The notes beneath the pieces were generated by a model. The model was not told the origin of the DNA, searched no databases, and saw only the letters and a list, made by a program, of their open reading frames with translations. Shown here in pieces: positions 39,569 through 45,087 of a stretch of DNA of 45,087 bases. Made by a program: the position numbers and the translations under genes. Every line of letters begins with the position of its first letter. Positions within the stretch are counted from its first letter, which is position 1. This stretch comes from a virus: the IMG/VR virus record IMGVR_UViG_3300023184_000225, positions 1 to 45,087 of that record; one strand, given 5' to 3'.

Positions 39569-40468
39569 TTAACATGTAAAACTTCCCGAAGCACGGAAAG
39601 TGTAGTATTTGTACCCGCCAGACGTGACAGGTCCAGTAAAATCTGAACAAGATATTGATTGTAAATTGGGGCTGGTATCTAAAAATCGCATGACGTAAAT
39701 GCCGCTGCCGCCGGCGCCACCTAGTGCAGTACCGGCGCCGCCGCCACCACCGCCACCGCCTTGATTAGTGCCACCATCTCCGCCTGTGCCTGTGTTAATT
39801 ACTTCGCCACCGCCACCACCTCCACCTGATCCACCCGGTGCGGCTCTAGAGTTTGCACCGGGAAAATATGCACCGCCACCACCACCACCACCACGAGTGA
39901 CACCATCCAGCCAAGTTGATCCATTTCCGCCTGTACCAGCTGGTGCAGCAGTGGTTGGTACTAGCACACCATTACCACCAACAGCACCCGCACCACCACC
40001 ACCACCACCTCCGCGATTGGTACCCCCAGCCCCTGCGCCACCATTGTTGCCTTGCCCGGCAGTACCGCCACCACCAGCAGCAGTAGTTCCACCACTTGAT
40101 CCACCACCTGATCCACCACCAACGCCGGCATTACCAGCAGTTGCAGTAGTGCTTGAGCCGCCACCGCCACCGCCACTCACAGATGCGGTTGTGATGTCTG
40201 ATCCTGACAAGCTAGATGAGCCACCAGTGCCGCCTGGGGGGTTAGTTGGGCCACCACCCGCTGATCCGCCACCGCCCACAGTAAAAGTATATGTTATACC
40301 TCTGGTTAAAGTTTGAGAAGTGTACGATGTATATCCGCCGGCTCCACCGCCACCACCTCTTCTGCCACCGCCACCGGCTCCTCCAGCAACCAGTAAGAAA
40401 TCCACTGTGAGAGGCCCAGTTGGCGCAGATGGTGCCACAATATACGGATTAAGTAACATTCCCGACAT
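39569..40468 (-). CDS. Glycine-rich probable tip adhesin, 299 aa
   Basis: A short N-terminal part, MSGMLLNPYIVAPSAPTGPL, and the strand TVDFLLVAGGAGGGG lead into ~200 residues of Gly runs separated by short Ser/Thr/Ala/Asn segments. Then GIYVMRFLDTSPN closes the domain, followed by SCSDFTGPVTSGGYKYYTFR and a C-terminal ASGSFTC. The hydrophobic-strand, Gly-rich body and closing strand layout matches phage glycine-rich adhesins, in which poly-Gly helices form a receptor-binding sandwich (Salmonella phage S16 gp38 is the known example). It sits between two long fibre genes, fitting a detachable fibre tip. Two Cys residues occur near the end. Confidence 0.8.
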   Translation of the reverse strand: MSGMLLNPYIVAPSAPTGPLTVDFLLVAGGAGGGGRRGGGGGAGGYTSYTSQTLTRGITYTFTVGGGGSAGGGPTNPPGGTGGSSSLSGSDITTASVSGGGGGGSSTTATAGNAGVGGGSGGGSSGGTTAAGGGGTAGQGNNGGAGAGGTNRGGGGGGGAGAVGGNGVLVPTTAAPAGTGGNGSTWLDGVTRGGGGGGGAYFPGANSRAAPGGSGGGGGGGEVINTGTGGDGGTNQGGGGGGGGAGTALGGAGGSGIYVMRFLDTSPNLQSISCSDFTGPVTSGGYKYYTFRASGSFTC

Positions 40469-40470
40469 TA

Positions 40471-42990
40471 TTATGTTCTCGTATAATAAAGGGTCACTTT
40501 TAATCCAGTTGCTCCTGTGCCTGCGACATCAATGTCTATGCTTATTTGATCATCATCTGCCAGAGTGGTTGTGGATAGCACTGCTGGCGTTGCAGCGGTC
40601 ACACTGGTTGTTTCGTTGGCATCAATGGTCAGTAACGTGCTAAAAATAGAATTACCATTTTTGTTAATATCTATTGTGGGAATGCCCGATGTACTTGCAA
40701 CACTCAATGATGCTCTGGGAATTTGATACAGAGTCATTGCATACGGAGCTCTAAATATAACTTTGGCTACACCTGTTGTGATTGGTGTTGATTCATCGCT
40801 TACCGCAGTTATCATGAACAACTGCGGTTTTACGTTGGATAAGAAACTGCCATTACCATTGAAGTTGTTGGCAGTTACGTTACCCGTGACCGAAACAATA
40901 CTACCTGTATGACTGGCCACATTCACAATCGTGGTAAACATGCCGTTGTTGGCATTAACGTTGCCGGCTACATTAACGTTGCCAGTGGCACTAACAAATC
41001 CACTTGTTATACTATTGCCACCAACATACAATGTCTTGGCAATGCCGGCGCCGCCTGTTACCAAAAATGGAGCATTGGTACTAGACGACGACTCAGATGA
41101 GTTATTGGCAACCACGCATCCGTTTGCTGTGAAGTAAATGTCGTCTTGGTTGACCCCTGGTGTGTCATTTGTTACAGTAAGTTCTAATCGTGTGTTTTCG
41201 CCAGTCACTGCGTAATATTGAATAAATGCCTGATCGCCTGAGCCGCCGCCAGGATTAGGTGGAAACACAATGCCTTTGGTAGTGCCAGTTCCTGTACTAG
41301 GTGTGATAACGTTAGCAAATGTGGCGTTATTAGCAGTTACATTCCCAGTTACCGAAACCACAGCACCTGTATGACTGGCCACGTTCACAATATTTGTGAA
41401 CATGCCATTGTTGGCAGTTATGTTACCCGTGACCGAAACAATACTACCTGTATAGCTGGCTGTATTCACAATCGTGGTAAACATGCCATTGTTGGCAGTG
41501 ATATTGCCAGTTGAACTTACAATACCACTTGTTAGTAAATTACCACTTGTGACGTTACCAGTGGTTGATACTGGGTTTGATCCCAATGCTGCCAAATTAG
41601 CCACAACATTGGCATTGCCGTATGTTGATGCGACTGTGATACCTGTTAACTGTGATCCATTACCAATGAAGTAATTGCCGGTGATATTGCCAGTTGCGCT
41701 TACTGTACCACTGGTCAACATGTTGCCGCCAGTAACATTACCAGTGGTTGATACCGGATTACTTCCCAATGCAGCCAAGTTAGCCACAACATTGGCATTG
41801 CCATATGTGGCTGGTAATCCTGTCAGCTGACTGCCGTTACCTAAAATATAAGCGCCAGTGATGTTACCGCCTGCAGATATCAGGCCGCCTGTTAACAAAT
41901 TACCGCTGATGGTATTTCCAGTTACACTTAGTACGTTTGATGTTTTATTAAATGTAAATGCTGCGGAGCCGCCAAACAATCCAATATCGTTAAATTGTAT
42001 TTGTGTGTTTGATCCACCCGGAGTAGTTCCACTACCAGTTACACCACCAGTAATTGTGGTAACTTCAATTTGTGATCCTGCTTCTGGAGGACTGCTAAAA
42101 ATAATGTTAGCAACACTGAGACTGTATGAATTGCGCAGTAAAATTGCGCCGTTATAGTTTACTGTTGTGGCGTCAATACCTGATGGCGTAGTGCTCAAAG
42201 TATAAGTGGTTGTGCTGCCGTCACCTGTGAAATCATCTACCACAATAGAAGTTGTAGCAATACCACTCAACAATGAACCATTACCAATGAAGTAACTGGC
42301 AGTGATATTGGCGGTGGTAATGACTGGACCGGCCAATGAAACCAAATTGCCTGTGTACGTGGGCAAATATGCCGCCACGTTAGCATTTGAATAGTTAGTA
42401 ACAATACCAGTCAGTTGGCTGCCATTACCAATGAAGTAATTGCCAGTGATATTGCCAGTTGCGGATATAATTCCGTTGTTTATTATATTGCCGGCACCAA
42501 TATCTCCTGTGCTTAGACTTCCACTGGTTACATTACCTACTATGCTGAGTGAGTTTGCATATACAGTTCCTGTGCCCGATACTGTGCCCGATCCAAAGAA
42601 CAAATTGCCGCCGGTGACGTTGCTAGAGACACTTAAAACTCCAGTTATGTATTCGCCGGTTGTGGAAAAAACAGCAACATTACCTGTACCGCCAATGCCA
42701 ATTGTGACGTTGCCATTGACTGTGGGAATGTTTACATTGCTGGTACCATTAGCAATGTAAGACGCACTTAATGCAGATATACCAGTAAGCTGACTGCCGT
42801 TACCAAATATGTAATTGCCAGTGACATTACCTGCCGCGCTAATATTGCCGTTGACCGCAATGGTGTTGGCCGTTATTATATTAGCAGTGGATAGTATCCG
42901 AGTCCAGGCATTCGTGCTGTTAGCGTACTGGTAGGTAACGCTATTAACAATCGCGGTCTGCCCGTTTGTCGGCGCTGTCGGAAAGGCCAT
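40471..42990 (-). CDS. Repeat-module tail fibre, 839 aa
   Basis: The N-terminus MAFPTAPTNGQTAIVNSVTY, then TNAWTRI, is a common aquatic-phage fibre attachment segment. The body has the same modules as the giant fibre (GNYFIGNGSQLTGI; NVVANLAALGSNPVSTTGNV; ANNGMFTNIVNVASHTGAVV). There are unique inserts at ~235-310 (DDFTGDGSTTTYTLSTTPSG, a beta domain) and ~560-650 (KGIVFPPNPGGGSGDQAFIQ, a fibre domain). The C-terminal ~120 residues (MITAVSDESTPITTGVAKVI...) form a non-repeat cap. It starts 9 nt after the upstream fibre gene with AAGGAT, and its stop overlaps the next start region (TAATAATG). It is a probable side or long tail fibre subunit. Confidence 0.85.
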   Translation of the reverse strand: MAFPTAPTNGQTAIVNSVTYQYANSTNAWTRILSTANIITANTIAVNGNISAAGNVTGNYIFGNGSQLTGISALSASYIANGTSNVNIPTVNGNVTIGIGGTGNVAVFSTTGEYITGVLSVSSNVTGGNLFFGSGTVSGTGTVYANSLSIVGNVTSGSLSTGDIGAGNIINNGIISATGNITGNYFIGNGSQLTGIVTNYSNANVAAYLPTYTGNLVSLAGPVITTANITASYFIGNGSLLSGIATTSIVVDDFTGDGSTTTYTLSTTPSGIDATTVNYNGAILLRNSYSLSVANIIFSSPPEAGSQIEVTTITGGVTGSGTTPGGSNTQIQFNDIGLFGGSAAFTFNKTSNVLSVTGNTISGNLLTGGLISAGGNITGAYILGNGSQLTGLPATYGNANVVANLAALGSNPVSTTGNVTGGNMLTSGTVSATGNITGNYFIGNGSQLTGITVASTYGNANVVANLAALGSNPVSTTGNVTSGNLLTSGIVSSTGNITANNGMFTTIVNTASYTGSIVSVTGNITANNGMFTNIVNVASHTGAVVSVTGNVTANNATFANVITPSTGTGTTKGIVFPPNPGGGSGDQAFIQYYAVTGENTRLELTVTNDTPGVNQDDIYFTANGCVVANNSSESSSSTNAPFLVTGGAGIAKTLYVGGNSITSGFVSATGNVNVAGNVNANNGMFTTIVNVASHTGSIVSVTGNVTANNFNGNGSFLSNVKPQLFMITAVSDESTPITTGVAKVIFRAPYAMTLYQIPRASLSVASTSGIPTIDINKNGNSIFSTLLTIDANETTSVTAATPAVLSTTTLADDDQISIDIDVAGTGATGLKVTLYYTRT

Positions 42991-42999
42991 TATCTATCC

Positions 43000-45087
43000 T
43001 TATAGTTTGCCAATTACAATTTCAATTATGCCTTCGCCGCCATTAAAGTCTTCCAATGCTTTACCAATTATAGTACCAACTTTGGGATTTGCAACAGTAA
43101 CTGCTCGGGCTTTTCCATTTCCTGCAGAAACCATCATGTCTCCTTTGCGTACTACTCCTGTTACTTTGGTCGGCACACGACCAACCAAAGCTAATGTGAC
43201 CACATACTTGCCAGTTAGTCCTGCATTCATCAAGTAGGCTGGGGCAGTTGAAACTACTCCAGCAACTCGATTGCTGGAATCCACGGTACTTAGTGTAACT
43301 TCGCTATTGCCTCCAAAATCTACAACTGTGCCTGGTTCGTATGTGGCATCGGCTGTGTAATTTTCTGCCAAGTCAGAATACACTGCTGAAGTTGAAGCTG
43401 CCCAAACTCTGTTGAAGTAGCTGCTGCTGGAACCAATATTACCAACACCGTTACCTGCACCATTAACAATTGCAGTTGCTGCACCAGCTGAGTTAACTGT
43501 GACACTGTTTCTAAACACACCCACGTTACCATTGAAGCTGGTAGCATAAGCATTTCGGAACTCTTGACTGCTGGAACCAATGTCATATACTGTGTTGGCG
43601 TTGACCAACATGCTGCCTGAAATTGATACATTAGCTACCACTCCGCCTGCAAATGCTGGACTTGAGACGTCAACCCAGTAATCACTTGTGCCATCATTTA
43701 GGTATTCATACAGTACATCAGTAACTGTATTGTACCATTGCCATCCATCTTGCGGTGATGCTGGTGGTGTGGTAGATGCAGTATAGTTAACTCCAAACAA
43801 TACTGCTGTGCCGTTGGCATATCGATAAGTGTTTGCCAATATGCTGTTGCCATACACGTTGCCTGTGGCCGATACCAGTCCAACTGTTAAGACATTGCCG
43901 CCTGTAATATTGCTAGTAGCACTTACTGTACCACCTGTGGCCAAGTTACCACCTGTGATTGTGGCAGTTGCAGAAATCAAACCACCTGTTAAGACATTGC
44001 CACCTATGACATTGGCAGTTGCACTTACCAGTCCACCTGTTAGGATGTTGCCACCATCAATATTAGCCGATGAAGTGATTGTACTTGTGGCTGAGATCAA
44101 CCCGCTTGTTAGAATGTTGCCACCTATAACATTGCCACTTGCACTTAACACACCATTAATGTATTCGCCTGAGGTAGCAAACACCGCCACGTTGCTTGTG
44201 CCATCTACGCTAATTGCCACATTGGCATTGGCCGCGTAAATGCTAACATTTGATGTGCCGTTATTGATGTTGGCAACTGATGTGATTACTCCAGTTAAGT
44301 AATATCCGTTACCCAAGATGTAATTACCAGTCACATTACCAGTTGCAGACACCGCACCAGCTGTAAAAATGTTACCAGCAGTTAAATTGCCAGTTGCTGA
44401 TACTAGACCGCCTGTCAATAAGTTAGCACCAGTGATGTTGGCTGAGCTGGTGATTGTGCTGGTTGCACTAACAAGTCCACCAGTTAACACATTACCACCA
44501 GTTACATTGCCGGTTGCGGTGATCAATCCGCCAGTAACCAAATTGCCACCTGTAATTGTGGTAGTTGCTGATACCAATCCACCTGTGATCAAATTGCCAC
44601 CAGTTATGTTGGCTGTTGCTGATACTATACCACCGGTCAGTACATTGCCACCAGTTATGTTGCTGGTAGCACTTACTGTGCCACCTGTAGCTAAGTTGCC
44701 ACCAGTGATAGTATCTGCTGATGTGATTGTACCGGTTGCTGATACCAATCCACCAGTTAGAATATTACCACCAGTTATGTTAGCTGAGCTGGTGATTGTA
44801 CTTGTGGCTGAGATCAACCCACCAGTTAGAATATTACCGGCAGTAGCATTGCCAGTTGCAGATATCAATCCAGCTGTGAGTAGATTACCTGCGTCAACGT
44901 TACCAATAACAGAGAATGTGGTTGATACTACCAAGTTATTGGCATACACATTGCCTACAGCCGATACATTCAAGCCATATACATTGCTGCCTGCTGATAC
45001 CATACCAGCTGTTAGGATGTTGCCACCTGAAATATTTGCTGCTGAAATGATGTTGCTGGTTGCACTTACCAATCCACTAGTAGTCAA
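43000..45087 (-). CDS. Repeat-module tail fibre with Peptidase_G2-like C-terminus (partial, N-terminus outside window)
   Basis: At least 695 residues; the true start is beyond the right edge (the frame is open to the last base). The first ~390 visible residues are shared repeat modules (ITGGN(V/L)LTGGLVSATGN). Next comes a fibre middle, NYTASTTPPASPQDGWQWYN, with YEYLNDGTSDYWVDVSSPAF, and then NTVYDIGSSSQEFRNAYATS. The C-terminal ~140 residues, YSDLAENYTADATYEPGTVV, RVAGVVSTAPAYLMNAG and RVPTKVTGVVRKGDMMVSAG, match the Peptidase_G2-type intramolecular chaperone/autoprotease domain of phage fibres. The domain may drive trimerisation and then be cut off. It is first of the visible fibre cluster. 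Confidence 0.85.
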   Translation of the reverse strand: MTTSGLVSATSNIISAANISGGNILTAGMVSAGSNVYGLNVSAVGNVYANNLVVSTTFSVIGNVDAGNLLTAGLISATGNATAGNILTGGLISATSTITSSANITGGNILTGGLVSATGTITSADTITGGNLATGGTVSATSNITGGNVLTGGIVSATANITGGNLITGGLVSATTTITGGNLVTGGLITATGNVTGGNVLTGGLVSATSTITSSANITGANLLTGGLVSATGNLTAGNIFTAGAVSATGNVTGNYILGNGYYLTGVITSVANINNGTSNVSIYAANANVAISVDGTSNVAVFATSGEYINGVLSASGNVIGGNILTSGLISATSTITSSANIDGGNILTGGLVSATANVIGGNVLTGGLISATATITGGNLATGGTVSATSNITGGNVLTVGLVSATGNVYGNSILANTYRYANGTAVLFGVNYTASTTPPASPQDGWQWYNTVTDVLYEYLNDGTSDYWVDVSSPAFAGGVVANVSISGSMLVNANTVYDIGSSSQEFRNAYATSFNGNVGVFRNSVTVNSAGAATAIVNGAGNGVGNIGSSSSYFNRVWAASTSAVYSDLAENYTADATYEPGTVVDFGGNSEVTLSTVDSSNRVAGVVSTAPAYLMNAGLTGKYVVTLALVGRVPTKVTGVVRKGDMMVSAGNGKARAVTVANPKVGTIIGKALEDFNGGEGIIEIVIGKL

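Noticed and set aside
39768-40316. Plus-strand polyproline frame of 182 aa
   Set aside because: It is the complement of the glycine codon runs of the minus-strand Gly-rich adhesin (GGN read as NCC).
29320-45087. Regularly spaced repeats resembling a CRISPR array
   Set aside because: Repeat units are in one continuous reading frame, vary in length and order, and no unique fixed-length spacers or cas genes are present.
27115-45087. Diversity-generating retroelement for fibre variation
   Set aside because: No reverse transcriptase, accessory gene or template/variable repeat pair with adenine-biased differences was seen; the differences are mostly silent or whole-module.
1-45087. tRNA genes
   Set aside because: No cloverleaf with a T-loop GTTCGAnTC-type core was recognised on either strand by eye; a tRNA scan would settle it.

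Overview
This window is a piece of a T4-like (contractile-tailed, Tevenvirinae/cyanophage-like) bacteriophage genome. The evidence is a set of recognisable T4 morphogenesis proteins: large terminase gp17, small terminase gp16, head completion gp4, tail tube gp19, tail sheath gp18, neck gp14 and probable gp13, and tail completion gp15. Several genes are also preceded by copies of the T4 late-promoter box (TATAAATA or one or two changes from it). The style of the accessory proteins (Nudix, SGNH-like, LamG and repeat-rich fibres, small proteins starting MRAxEF/MKTFxQ) is that of aquatic phages. The host cannot be named from this sequence. No tRNA, integrase, CRISPR array or host gene was recognised, and no gene-free stretch exceeds about 100 bases.

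Region 1 (1-16116, all minus strand) is the head/tail morphogenesis block. In transcription order it runs gp18 - [terminator] - gp19 - gp54-like baseplate/tube protein - 120-aa protein - gp4 - gp16 - 202-aa protein - 903-aa protein - 59-aa protein - 107-aa protein - two paralogous ~128-aa proteins - secreted endonuclease - SGNH-like protein - gp17 - a large protein that runs off the left edge. In T4, genes 16 and 17 are adjacent; here an eight-gene cargo block of about 6.2 kb lies between them. Three of the cargo proteins start with a peptide that closely resembles the T4 internal-protein capsid targeting sequence (MKTYQEFIAE). This suggests they are packaged inside the head and injected. That is the most interesting hypothesis in the window.

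Region 2 (16117-23715) is mixed. A small HNH-like zinc protein is on the plus strand. A minus-strand pair encodes a DexA-like exonuclease and a dNMP kinase behind a host-type sigma70 promoter. A second minus-strand series (two small proteins, a 378-aa protein, gp13-like) lies behind two near-identical sigma70 promoters. A plus-strand series follows: a truncated HNH endonuclease relic, gp14, gp15 and a Nudix hydrolase. In several cases the promoter lies so close to the ATG that leaderless transcripts are predicted.

Region 3 (23712-45087, all minus strand) is a tightly packed receptor-binding/fibre cluster of nine genes. It includes a 3271-residue protein built from a few shuffled repeat modules, two other long proteins built from the same modules (one running off the right edge and ending in a Peptidase_G2-like domain), a LamG-domain protein, a glycine-rich probable tip adhesin and a beta-helix-like 1067-aa fibre. 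The module repeats extend across gene borders and include recent near-identical DNA duplications, so recombination-driven change of fibre length and composition is likely.
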